From Lachnospiraceae bacterium A4 (GTDB lineage: Bacteria > Bacillota > Clostridia > Lachnospirales > Lachnospiraceae): a stretch of DNA of 36,354 bases. The stretch covers positions 12,754-49,107 of the forward strand of contig KE159528.1 in NCBI GenBank assembly GCA_000403215.2, written 5' to 3'. Positions 16,856 to 24,495 of the stretch are shown here, piece by piece (position 1 is the stretch's first letter; every line of letters begins with the position of its first letter). Both the position numbers and the translations under genes were made by a program. The notes beneath the pieces are model-generated. The model was not told the origin of the DNA. It saw only the letters and a list, made by a program, of their open reading frames with translations, and made no database searches.

Positions 16856-17320
16856 CCCGTTTTTTCTGATACGCTCGATTTCCTTTAAAATGTGATCGGT
16901 CCAGTTGTCGTCCTGCCCGCCTACAATCCAAACATGAAATCCATAAGTCCTCCCATTCTCCGCAACGGAGCGGTCATCATCAATATGTAAGTCAATTCGG
17001 TATTTGCTTGGGTATTTGGATGGCATCGCCTCTGTATGCCCTGCCTGCACTTCCCGCGCATGTCTTGCCCCATTCACAATATTATCAAACTTTATTCCAT
17101 AACAGCGAAACAGACCTCGTATGTACTGTTCAGAACGAAAAGAAGTGGTATACACCCACAACTCCATGCCCTGTTCCCGAAGCGCTTTCATAAGCGCTAT
17201 TGTTCCCAGACGCAGCCGTTCCTTATAAATCGCACAGAAAGGAAACCTCAATGGTGCCTCCACCTTAAACTTTTCTTCTGACACAAAAAGAGTATCATCT
17301 AAATCAAACGAAATTCTCAT
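16847..17320 (-). CDS. HAD-superfamily hydrolase
   Basis: The 157-residue protein begins MRISFDLDDTL, the HAD motif I with nucleophile Asp6 and general acid Asp8. Motif II is the Thr in LWVYTTSFRS and motif IV is the acidic HIDDDRSV. There is no large cap insertion, so it may act on a larger or protein substrate or be a small phosphatase. The substrate is unknown. It starts three bases after the GHKL kinase stop, so the two are probably cotranscribed. Its stop lies in the target duplication of the adjacent cassette. Before insertion it would have overlapped the tail of the convergent small ORF. Confidence 0.88.
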   Translation of the reverse strand: MRISFDLDDTLFVSEEKFKVEAPLRFPFCAIYKERLRLGTIALMKALREQGMELWVYTTSFRSEQYIRGLFRCYGIKFDNIVNGARHAREVQAGHTEAMPSKYPSKYRIDLHIDDDRSVAENGRTYGFHVWIVGGQDDNWTDHILKEIERIRKNGAS

Positions 17321-17323
17321 GAT

Positions 17324-18628
17324 TTACGCGCCTCCTGCTTCTTCCTCCCGGAAAGACTTACACGGAATCATCACCTCCATCACGAAACTGCCATGCTCTG
17401 CATAACAGACCATATTCCCGCCAAGTTTCTCTGCTGCTTCTTTTATCGTTATAAGCCCAAAACCATGCCCACGTTCCTGCTTATCTGTGGAGGGGATTGT
17501 GCCTCGCTCCACATACAAGTCGCTCCGGCATCGGTTTTTGATGCGCATTAATAGATATACCTTATTGTACTTGATCTGCACAGAAACCTCCCGCATTCCG
17601 GCATCAAGCTGTCTCATAGCATCACAGGCATTTTCCAGCTCATTTGACAAAATTTGACACAGCTCCATATGAGGCAATGCTTCCTCCCCAATCTGTATAT
17701 CCGTGCTGCACGCAGCCCCCATCTCCTCAAACTTTCTGGCATAGTGAACAAATACTGCATTAATATATGGGTTGGCACAGTACTGTCCCAGAAGGGCGTC
17801 CATCTCCTCCTGCACCCCTATTAAGTAGGTCTGCGCCTCTTTAATCTGCCCTGCGGCAAGCAGACCAGCAAGCGTGATTGTATGCCCTTTCATGTCGTGC
17901 TTCATTCTCCGAATACTGCGCTGACTCTCAAGCTGTGTCTCCAAAGTATTCTTCTGCTCCTGCAATAAGCGCTCCGCCTGCTTCCGCTGATAGAGCAAAA
18001 GCTGACGGTACAACGATGTAAGAATCGTAGCATATGTCATAGGCATCAACACAAGCACCAGCAAAAACGCCGGAAGCTCCTGCTGCCTATTGGTGATCAT
18101 CACTGGAAAATTCCCCATAATAACAAGCAGGATATAATAAAGCGCCGTCATGCCCGCAAAAATCTCCCATCCGTTTGGCACTGCCTCCTGAAGCTCCATA
18201 TATGGTTTCCTGATGTAGCGAACTGCCACATATTCCAACAATGGAAACATTACAAGTCTGCCGATAAACATGATAATATACTGCCCACCGCCAAAATAAT
18301 AATCCGCCAACTTGGTTACTGTGATAATCCAGAGCGCTACTGTGTCCGCCAGACAGAATGTAAAGAAAAATCTTCCGTTTCTATCCTTTGAAATGAACCA
18401 GAAAACCAACAAACTAGGCAGAGTGCAGGTCAATATAAATACTTTTCCCATCACCTCTGCCCCATAGAGAACCAACCCCGTCATATTCAACAGAATTAGA
18501 AATCCCATTGATATTCCCGTGAGAAGAATCGTCTTTTTCCGCGAATAGCGGGAGCGATACAACATCATGAACAGTACCAATATATGTAACAAGGACCACA
18601 GCACAGATAAATCTCTTAATAGCAACAT
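17324..18628 (-). CDS. GHKL-type sensor histidine kinase (AgrC-like), no partner regulator nearby
   Basis: The 434-residue protein has about six N-terminal transmembrane helices (1-210), a coiled coil, and a phosphoacceptor segment RRMKHDMKGH with His244. The C-terminal GHKL ATPase has the N box ILSNELENACDAM and G box GHGFGLITIKEAAEKLGGN. The plan matches AgrC and other peptide-sensing kinases. No AgrB, AgrD or LytTR regulator is encoded in the window. AAGGTGG lies eight bases before the ATG. An unknown protein is encoded just upstream and a HAD hydrolase just downstream in the same direction, which may link the kinase to an unusual output. Confidence 0.9.
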   Translation of the reverse strand: MLLLRDLSVLWSLLHILVLFMMLYRSRYSRKKTILLTGISMGFLILLNMTGLVLYGAEVMGKVFILTCTLPSLLVFWFISKDRNGRFFFTFCLADTVALWIITVTKLADYYFGGGQYIIMFIGRLVMFPLLEYVAVRYIRKPYMELQEAVPNGWEIFAGMTALYYILLVIMGNFPVMITNRQQELPAFLLVLVLMPMTYATILTSLYRQLLLYQRKQAERLLQEQKNTLETQLESQRSIRRMKHDMKGHTITLAGLLAAGQIKEAQTYLIGVQEEMDALLGQYCANPYINAVFVHYARKFEEMGAACSTDIQIGEEALPHMELCQILSNELENACDAMRQLDAGMREVSVQIKYNKVYLLMRIKNRCRSDLYVERGTIPSTDKQERGHGFGLITIKEAAEKLGGNMVCYAEHGSFVMEVMIPCKSFREEEAGGA

Positions 18629-18649
18629 GATTCAGTCCACCTTCTCTAA

Positions 18650-19738
18650 TTATGTATGAAAACAATACACCTTTTCAGGTATTGTCTCGATCATGAGAAA
18701 CAACTCTGCCGCGAGCGTTTGCGTTTCTACCGGCACTACAGCCTGCACTACGGTGCTTCTGTTTCGCAGTCCATGCGGACCTGTCTCCTGCTCAGGCTTC
18801 CCGCCCATCACCATAATCGTTGTGACACCTCTACTTCCGCCGATGATCTGCGTCTCGACAGGCGCCGAAATACGGTCCAGTTCCTCGGCAGTATCAAACT
18901 GTGCACTGAAGCCTTCCTTGGTGCATTCATACTCTACTGTAAAATACCCCATTCCCGCAGGACATTGTTCTTCAAGTGCGTCCAGAACACTTTTTTTCAT
19001 CTTCTCAAATTCTTCTATTGACAGATGCTGTAACGCCATTTCCTGATATTGTGCATCCTGAAATCTTTCCTGTTGTTCCTGCAAAGGTTGTGACATTCCT
19101 ACCTGATTGATGTAACAAATAATTTCCTCTCCGCCCTCCTCCAAAGAAAATCGAAGCTCAGCAGTCTTTCCCCGCTCTAATGTTACAGGAATCTGCACAG
19201 CATATTGTCTGCTTGTTGAGCCCAATGTCAACTGTCCGATTTCCCCTGTAAGTTCTGGAAGTTTATCATAAATACCATTCAGGCGCAGCTCTGACAGCCC
19301 TATATGATTCCAGTCCATTTCATAATAAGGAGAGGTTTTGGGTATACGCCACCCCTTTTCCATCATTTGTTGAAAAAGAAGATATGCTTGTACAAAATCT
19401 GCCTGCATCAGACCGCCCACACCGCCTTGAAAAGAATAGCACGTTTCTCCTATTTTTATTTGCCTGATATACAGTGACCCGCCGCTTTTTTGATCTGTAC
19501 GACCAGATTCCAGCATGGATTCCCTTTTCGTCTGAATGTTCCTGCTGGAAGTGTATTTTTCCTGTAACGGCTGTTCCTCCAATATGTATAAAAACGCCCC
19601 CTTATTGTGACACTCCTTTCGGAGTCCCATACCGACGATATGAATACACACATCATCGAGCATGACATCTTTGCCGATTACTTTTACCTCATCTAAACGG
19701 AAAATCTCTAAATATGTCTGAAATGCATTATAATTCAT
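18650..19738 (-). CDS. Conserved-looking protein of unknown function
   Basis: The 362-residue protein is soluble, with no signal peptide or membrane segment. I do not recognise the family with confidence. It is rich in Glu and Gln, has a helical GIn-rich stretch near 225-260, and its C-terminal part carries a Gly-rich GGSRGVTTIMVMGGKP segment. ATG 19738 has AGGAGG seven bases upstream, so the earlier in-frame start at 19759 is rejected. It ends 21 bases before the kinase gene and is probably in its operon. A hairpin sits directly before its ribosome site. Confidence 0.75.
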   Translation of the reverse strand: MNYNAFQTYLEIFRLDEVKVIGKDVMLDDVCIHIVGMGLRKECHNKGAFLYILEEQPLQEKYTSSRNIQTKRESMLESGRTDQKSGGSLYIRQIKIGETCYSFQGGVGGLMQADFVQAYLLFQQMMEKGWRIPKTSPYYEMDWNHIGLSELRLNGIYDKLPELTGEIGQLTLGSTSRQYAVQIPVTLERGKTAELRFSLEEGGEEIICYINQVGMSQPLQEQQERFQDAQYQEMALQHLSIEEFEKMKKSVLDALEEQCPAGMGYFTVEYECTKEGFSAQFDTAEELDRISAPVETQIIGGSRGVTTIMVMGGKPEQETGPHGLRNRSTVVQAVVPVETQTLAAELFLMIETIPEKVYCFHT

Positions 19739-19751
19739 TGTAATACCTCCT

Positions 19752-19769
19752 ATGCGCATCAGTGCGCAT
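19752..19769 (-). other. Hairpin next to a ribosome site
   Basis: ATGCGCA-TCAG-TGCGCAT forms a perfect 7-bp hairpin. On the minus strand it ends one base before the AGGAGG of the 19738 gene. On the plus strand it is followed by CTCTTTTT, so it could also act as a plus-strand terminator, though no plus-strand gene ends here. A role in translation control or as an RNA-processing site is inference. Confidence 0.5.
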
Positions 19770-19819
19770 CTCTTTTTCCCACTGTTCCTAAGGTACAGTT
19801 CCTAAATGTGCGGCACTGC

Positions 19820-20578
19820 TCACAAACGCCAAGCAGCTGTTTCTAATGTTATCTGCCTATAGACAATCTTCTGCTGTATCTCTGTAACGAAACCGTCCAA
19901 ATCCCCTGTTTCCCTTATCACATATGCACCATTTTGCCCCGCAATCCATTGATTTCCAGAATGATACCGCACGAGCCGACTGTCTATACATGCCAGACTG
20001 CGTCCTTGCCGAATCGCGTACCGAACCGTGTGCATCGTGCCGCTGTCACTTGCCGCCTCGATCACGAGCACACCATCGCTGATTCCGCTTTGAATGCGGT
20101 CTCTTTCCACATACCGATACCGCTGTACAGGCGTTGAGGGCGGATATTCGCTGACCAGACACCCACCGTTTGACAACAGTTTTTTTGCAAGAAACACATT
20201 GGAATGCGGCACAATCTGCTCCAATCCGCAAGGCATTACCGCGACACACGTCCCGCCTGCCGCAAGTGCCCCATACAGCGCATACGTGTCGCACCCCAGC
20301 GCAAGTCCGTTTACCACATTGATTCCCCTTGTGCCCAATGCGTAGCCAATCCGATAGGCAAGCGCTCTCCCACTCTCCGACACGCGCCTGCTGCCAATCA
20401 CTGCAATGCTGTGATTTTGATTGATGCACGCAATATTTCCCCTGTAAAATACGCAGTCCGGCGCCTTTGCAATGGAACACAGCCGCTGAGGATACGCTTC
20501 ACTTCTTATGTCTGCCTGCTGAATCCCATCCTCCCAAACGATATTGATCATCTCCCTAAATTTGAACTGCTGTTTCAC
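19820..20578 (-). CDS. dprA: Short DprA/Smf-like protein (SLOG Rossmann fold)
   Basis: The 252-residue protein has the DprA core: AVIGSRRVSESGR, GLALGCDTYALYGALAAGG, the SEYPPSTPVQRYR segment, and RDRIQSGISDGVLVIEAASD followed by SGTMHT. DprA binds single-stranded DNA and loads RecA in competence. This copy lacks most of the N-terminal SAM-like domain and any C-terminal winged helix. It differs from the usual GxAxGID and RNRIIAGLS motifs, so it may be a paralogue rather than the housekeeping DprA. The start is GTG, 12 bases after the HTH-Uma2 stop, with a weak ribosome site, which suggests coupling. A role linked to the nuclease upstream is inference. Confidence 0.85.
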   Translation of the reverse strand: MKQQFKFREMINIVWEDGIQQADIRSEAYPQRLCSIAKAPDCVFYRGNIACINQNHSIAVIGSRRVSESGRALAYRIGYALGTRGINVVNGLALGCDTYALYGALAAGGTCVAVMPCGLEQIVPHSNVFLAKKLLSNGGCLVSEYPPSTPVQRYRYVERDRIQSGISDGVLVIEAASDSGTMHTVRYAIRQGRSLACIDSRLVRYHSGNQWIAGQNGAYVIRETGDLDGFVTEIQQKIVYRQITLETAAWRL

Positions 20579-20590
20579 AGTCTCGATCTT

Positions 20591-21373
20591 CTACATCCGG
20601 CTGCACCACTTCAGTATATGGTCAAAAGAAATCTGTAACGCTCCACCGTATATATGAAGTGCAACCGGCTGTGTCAAATCATATCTTTGGGCATAAATAT
20701 CCCCCTCGAAGAAAAAGACAAGCAGCTGCTTTTTGTATGGATCCAGAATCCAGTATTCGCGCACCCCGGCATTCTCATATTTCTCCAGTTTCTTGAAATA
20801 ATCCTTCCGCTTAGTTGACGGCGAGATCACCTCCAGCACGAAATCCGGCGCGCCAAACACTTTCCCGTTCTGTATCTTTTCATGATCAAACAAAATCAAG
20901 AGATCAGGCTGCACCATCGTCCTGTCATCACAGTCAAGCCGCACATCAATCGGAGAGATCCCCGCCTCGCACTGTACATTATTCTCCAATATATAATTTG
21001 CAATCTGCCTGTAAATCTCACCGACAATCTTCTGATGCTCAAAATCAGGCGCTGCCATATCATAAATCGCACCATCAATCAACTCTACTCTAATTTCGTC
21101 CGGTATGGTAAAATAATCCGCTATTGTGTAAGCCCCCGGGTTCTTCTCCAGCGGACTACCATAGGAATAAACCATACTGTCATTCAACACCATATTGGTA
21201 TCCTCACTCTTTAATACCTGTTCCAGCGCCTGAAGCGTGGCATACCTCGGACGCTCGGTCTCCCCTGAAAAAATCTTCTGGACCGTGCCAAGCGGCACCC
21301 CGGATAACTCGGAAATCTGAGCATAGCTGTAGCCTTTCTGTAATTTCCTCTGTTTCATTTCTTCTATGGTCAT
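20591..21373 (-). CDS. HTH-Uma2 fusion: XRE-type DNA-binding domain plus PD-(D/E)XK nuclease-like domain
   Basis: Residues 1-55 form a Cro/C1-type helix-turn-helix (YSYAQISELSGVPLGTVQKI). From about 80 there is a Uma2-family restriction-endonuclease-like domain, with VELIDGAIYDM, the catalytic Asp in VQPDLLILFD, and LEVISPSTKRKDYFKK near 175-195. The 260-residue length fits fused members. Uma2 proteins are abundant in cyanobacteria and some Firmicutes, and their biological role is unsettled. GGAGGG lies six bases before the ATG. The gene has a consensus promoter with direct repeats that could be its own operator. It is probably cotranscribed with the DprA-like gene. Confidence 0.9.
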   Translation of the reverse strand: MTIEEMKQRKLQKGYSYAQISELSGVPLGTVQKIFSGETERPRYATLQALEQVLKSEDTNMVLNDSMVYSYGSPLEKNPGAYTIADYFTIPDEIRVELIDGAIYDMAAPDFEHQKIVGEIYRQIANYILENNVQCEAGISPIDVRLDCDDRTMVQPDLLILFDHEKIQNGKVFGAPDFVLEVISPSTKRKDYFKKLEKYENAGVREYWILDPYKKQLLVFFFEGDIYAQRYDLTQPVALHIYGGALQISFDHILKWCSRM

Positions 21374-21466
21374 AAATGTCCCTCCGCAATACTGCTATTT
21401 ATGGTTCGTACCCTGCCCCATAAAAACAACTCAGTAGTATTCACGTTTTACATATAACTTAGTCAA

Positions 21467-21512
21467 ATTATATCCATTTTATTTCCATTTGTCAACCGTT
21501 TTATTTCCATTT
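21467..21512 (-). promoter_or_regulatory. Consensus sigma-A promoter with direct-repeat operator for HTH-Uma2 operon
   Basis: On the minus strand TTGACA (21490-21495) and TATAAT (21467-21472) are both perfect and 17 bases apart. The 17-base repeat (plus strand CCATTTTATTTCCATTT at 21474-21490, one mismatch at 21496-21512) occurs twice at a 22-base period, about two helical turns. One copy fills the spacer and the other lies just upstream of -35, a good place for repression by the HTH protein. Confidence 0.8.
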
Positions 21513-21776
21513 CTATATTGATGAAGTTTTCTGGTGCTGTTCAGCATTCGATAAAAGCTGAATCACGCGGTCATAATTTTCCGGACAGTGCGGAAATACA
21601 CAATTGGAACAATCCTTGATGCGCCTCCCGTCTGCTTCTATGTACACTGGATTTCCCGGACAGTTTTCCCTCAAGTACAGCGGGCAGAAACAAAACAGAC
21701 AATTCAATTCTTTCACCCCATGATGACAGGGAAAATATGCACAATCTTTATTCTCAAAAAAGCGGTGTGAATTCAT
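21513..21776 (-). CDS. Small cysteine-rich protein
   Basis: The 87-residue protein has eight Cys in the first two thirds, in the order CAYFPCHHG, LNCLFCFCPLY, CPG, then DCSNCVFPHC. This matches the cysteine-rich small domain family, sometimes found near cobalamin genes or fused to CobZ-type proteins. The Cys are likely to bind a metal such as zinc or an iron-sulfur cluster (inference). AGGAAG lies upstream of the ATG. It ends exactly where the HTH-Uma2 operator repeats begin, so read-through could occur. No cobalamin genes are present here. Confidence 0.8.
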   Translation of the reverse strand: MNSHRFFENKDCAYFPCHHGVKELNCLFCFCPLYLRENCPGNPVYIEADGRRIKDCSNCVFPHCPENYDRVIQLLSNAEQHQKTSSI

Positions 21777-22053
21777 GGAAAAATCTTCCTTTACATCTAA
21801 AATAATATTACTTAGAAACGACGAACAAAACTTTGGCTCATTTTTTCATTATAGAAAAAGCGAACTATATTGTCAAATGTACAGGACAAAAACTTCAAAG
21901 CGAAAGGCAAACAGCCTAACGGACAACAAGGCTATGTGAATCGAAAGGGGAAAAGATTTAATAGAAATTTGTTAGAAATGTATGTGCGATTGTGATATTC
22001 TGTTAGAGGTATAGGTCACAATTTGGTAAAAATATATTTTATGGAGGTATGAC

Positions 22054-22536
22054 ATGACTTACAACGCTATAAATGAGTTGATTGCTTCTGCGGAATCATC
22101 GGGACATGAAAACTTTTGGAACTATGACGGCGAGATTTTCATGTTGTTTTACGACAAGTTCCAATACACACCCTATGCAGACATTCCAGACACTGCCTTT
22201 ATGTATATGGAAATCAATAACTGGCAGGGTATGAGTGTCCGGTGCGGGGTATGGCAGTATTATGAGAGCGGATCGTTCCAAAAGGGGAAATTTGAGCGGG
22301 TGATATCCTTCCTAAAAACCAATGGCGAAAAGGAAATGGCAGATATTTATGCGTGCGGCATACACGACTACGCAAATGAGAAGTACCAGCAAAACTTTGA
22401 TTACCCAGAAGAATGGTTCGATGAAACCGAACGCGTAGACAAATGGATCAGCGATTATGAGAAATACATCTTTAAGTGGATGTATGATTTGATTATAGCG
22501 CATAAAAGCGATGTGTTAGCACTTGGAGAAGCTTGA
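22054..22536 (+). CDS. Unknown acidic protein
   Basis: The 160-residue protein is rich in aromatic and acidic residues (for example MYMEINNWQGMSVRCGVWQY and DYPEEWFDETERVDKW). It shows no signal peptide or membrane helix. A loose likeness to DUF4375/DMP19-type proteins is possible but I am not sure. A good ribosome site, TGGAGG, lies seven bases before the ATG. It stands alone, convergent with the metallophosphoesterase gene. The 277 bases upstream hold no gene and no firm promoter. Confidence 0.7.
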   Translation: MTYNAINELIASAESSGHENFWNYDGEIFMLFYDKFQYTPYADIPDTAFMYMEINNWQGMSVRCGVWQYYESGSFQKGKFERVISFLKTNGEKEMADIYACGIHDYANEKYQQNFDYPEEWFDETERVDKWISDYEKYIFKWMYDLIIAHKSDVLALGEA

Positions 22537-22622
22537 TATAACCTATATGGCAAGCTGAACTGTACCACCTTTTCCATGGCGGGTGATACAGTCCAGTACA
22601 GGTGTTGTGCACACCGCTCGCC

Positions 22623-23489
22623 TCACCGTCCTGCATCTTGTGCCATTCCATACAAACGATCCGACAGCAACGGTACAAATCCCGAAATCCGCTCGCGTGC
22701 CACGTACAATGTGCTGTCCGCGCGGGCGCTCATACTCCACTTTACCAGAGTCATGACACCCTGCTCAATCTCAATGCAGGTAATGCAGCGCGGATGGACA
22801 CAGCTGCCTGTATTATAATAGAAGGAAGGCTCACCCGGCATCACGGGGCGATGTGTGTGCCCTGTAATCAGAATGTGTCTGTTTTCGGATGCCCAGTCAC
22901 TCAGCCGCGTCTCGCATTTGTTTTTCACACGGTAGTTTTTCGCTGCGCTGGTCGGGTCAAGCACACCGAGATTTTCTAACGGGCTCCACAAATACCGGAC
23001 ACAGAAACATGCCACCCGCCAAAATGTAGAATTGAACAGGCTTGCCTGATGCCCATGTGTCAGGTACAGCGCACGCTGCGGCATATTGGGCGGGCTTAAA
23101 ATGATTCCCTCATAAAAAGTGTACGGAAACTGCTGCTGCTGTTTCTTTTTCTTTTTGATCATATCGTGGTTTCCATAGATGAGATACAGCCTGTTCTGCC
23201 TGTGCAGCTGCGCAAACATCTCAAAAACCTCGTCATGTACTTCGACAATATTTTTCATGCTGCGGTTTTCCCAGAGTTCGTCCCCGTCACCAAGCTCGAT
23301 ATACGTATATCCTCTTTTGTAATAATACTTTAGCGCCGCAAAAAATAAATGTTGGTTTTTCAGGAAATTATCAGATGAGGTGCCAATCCCCCTGTGGCAG
23401 TCACTCATCAGGACATACCGCGAGCGATAGGTAAGCGGCAGGGTCGGGGCATCCCGAAAAGCATGCCCCAGCCGTGATGAAACACTCAC
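22623..23489 (-). CDS. Calcineurin-like metallophosphoesterase
   Basis: The 288-residue enzyme shows all metal-binding motifs in order: MSDCHRG (28-34, DxH), GDGDELW (67-73), GNHD and, late, GHTHRP. It therefore binds two metals and cleaves phosphomono- or diesters; the substrate is unknown. A His/Lys-rich KKKKKQQQQ stretch follows GNHD. The start is GTG with AAGGGA upstream, overlapping the DUF4474-like stop by four bases (GTGA), so the two proteins are made together and may interact. Confidence 0.9.
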   Translation of the reverse strand: MSVSSRLGHAFRDAPTLPLTYRSRYVLMSDCHRGIGTSSDNFLKNQHLFFAALKYYYKRGYTYIELGDGDELWENRSMKNIVEVHDEVFEMFAQLHRQNRLYLIYGNHDMIKKKKKQQQQFPYTFYEGIILSPPNMPQRALYLTHGHQASLFNSTFWRVACFCVRYLWSPLENLGVLDPTSAAKNYRVKNKCETRLSDWASENRHILITGHTHRPVMPGEPSFYYNTGSCVHPRCITCIEIEQGVMTLVKWSMSARADSTLYVARERISGFVPLLSDRLYGMAQDAGR

Positions 23490-24421
23490 AGACGTCCCTT
23501 TCTACAGCACCGCTTGCGGCAGCAGCGCTCCTTCCGGTGACAGCGCTTGTTGAAACGGCGTATCCGAAACAGCCGGCGAAACGCAATCGGAATGAAGTAA
23601 TACAGACACAAAACCCTGTCCTCGGTACACTGGAACGGCTTTGTCACCCAAAGGTAGAGCTTGCAGAAAATCTTGTTTTTCCACTGTGAGAAACAACGCC
23701 AGAACCGCGTACACAGTTTATACCGCACCTTGCGCGCGCGGTTAAAATGAACGGTCACACAAAATCCGTTGACAGAGAAATTCTGCTCCGCGCAGCCCGC
23801 CTTGCGCAGTCCGCTGATAAAGGCAAACTGCATTCTTTTGTCCGGGAACTTTATTGTCGCTTTCATGCACAAATCAGACGGCCACACAAAGCTTCCTGTA
23901 AAGAACGCCGTGAGCCACCAGTGGTTTTGCGCAATCTTGACACAACTGCCGTTCTTTCCGCAAAGTACAAACGAGCAGTTTAGCAGTTCCGTGTTTGACA
24001 CCGCCTCAAAACGCGTTGTTTTGTACTCTTTCTCCGAGAGAATCCGGTCGGCATGGTAAATGCCGATTTCCGCTCCTGCATTGATGCCGTACTGCCCTTT
24101 CCAGAACTCAATCAGCCACGTTTTGCCTTCATAGTCAAAGTAGACCGGCAGCGCGTCAAAAACCATCTGAAAGCGGGGCGCCATGTAATCGTATATCCAT
24201 GCATAGCCCGCCTCCCTCTGCCATGCGTCCAGCGTGCTTGAAAAAAATCCGCACTCCTCATGGAAACAATAGCCAAACGGCTTGACAAGTTCCTCTACCT
24301 TGCAGCATTTCTGGCATTTGTCCATACACTGAATCTTGCAGACAATCTTCTTTTTCCGAAAATGGAAAAAGACACTGCAAATAAGCGCAACAAGTAACAA
24401 AATGATTAGGAAGAAATACAT
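23486..24421 (-). CDS. DUF4474-like membrane-anchored protein
   Basis: The 311-residue protein begins with a single hydrophobic helix (about 3-22), then a Cys-rich linker. A domain resembling DUF4474 follows (KPFGYCFHEECGFFSSTLDA near 46-66, then WLIEFWKGQYGINAGAEIGI). The C-terminal 60 residues are very basic and Cys-rich, ending in repeats of CCRK. Function is unknown. It overlaps the metallophosphoesterase by four bases. There is no clear ribosome site before the ATG; instead a long palindrome ends two bases upstream. Confidence 0.8.
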   Translation of the reverse strand: MYFFLIILLLVALICSVFFHFRKKKIVCKIQCMDKCQKCCKVEELVKPFGYCFHEECGFFSSTLDAWQREAGYAWIYDYMAPRFQMVFDALPVYFDYEGKTWLIEFWKGQYGINAGAEIGIYHADRILSEKEYKTTRFEAVSNTELLNCSFVLCGKNGSCVKIAQNHWWLTAFFTGSFVWPSDLCMKATIKFPDKRMQFAFISGLRKAGCAEQNFSVNGFCVTVHFNRARKVRYKLCTRFWRCFSQWKNKIFCKLYLWVTKPFQCTEDRVLCLYYFIPIAFRRLFRIRRFNKRCHRKERCCRKRCCRKGRL

Positions 24422-24422
24422 A

Positions 24423-24471
24423 AGTCATATTCCAATCTATAATTTATTATAGCTTATGTTGGAATATGACT
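24423..24471. repeat. Long palindrome overlapping a possible promoter
   Basis: Perfect 13-bp arms AGTCATATTCCAA and TTGGAATATGACT (24423-24435, 24459-24471) enclose a second palindrome CTATAA-TTTA-TTATAG. On the minus strand this contains TATAAT (24446-24451), a possible -10 for the DUF4474-like gene. It could be an operator or the end of the gatB transcript; neither strand has a T run. Confidence 0.6.
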
Positions 24472-24495
24472 CTTTGTGTAAAAATATATAGAAAT

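Noticed and set aside
17324-19738. A complete agr-type quorum-sensing locus around the GHKL kinase
   Set aside because: No AgrB-like membrane protease, precursor peptide or LytTR regulator is encoded nearby.
22559-22590. Imperfect hairpin between the unknown gene and the metallophosphoesterase as a shared terminator
   Set aside because: It has a mismatch, a long loop and no T run on either strand.
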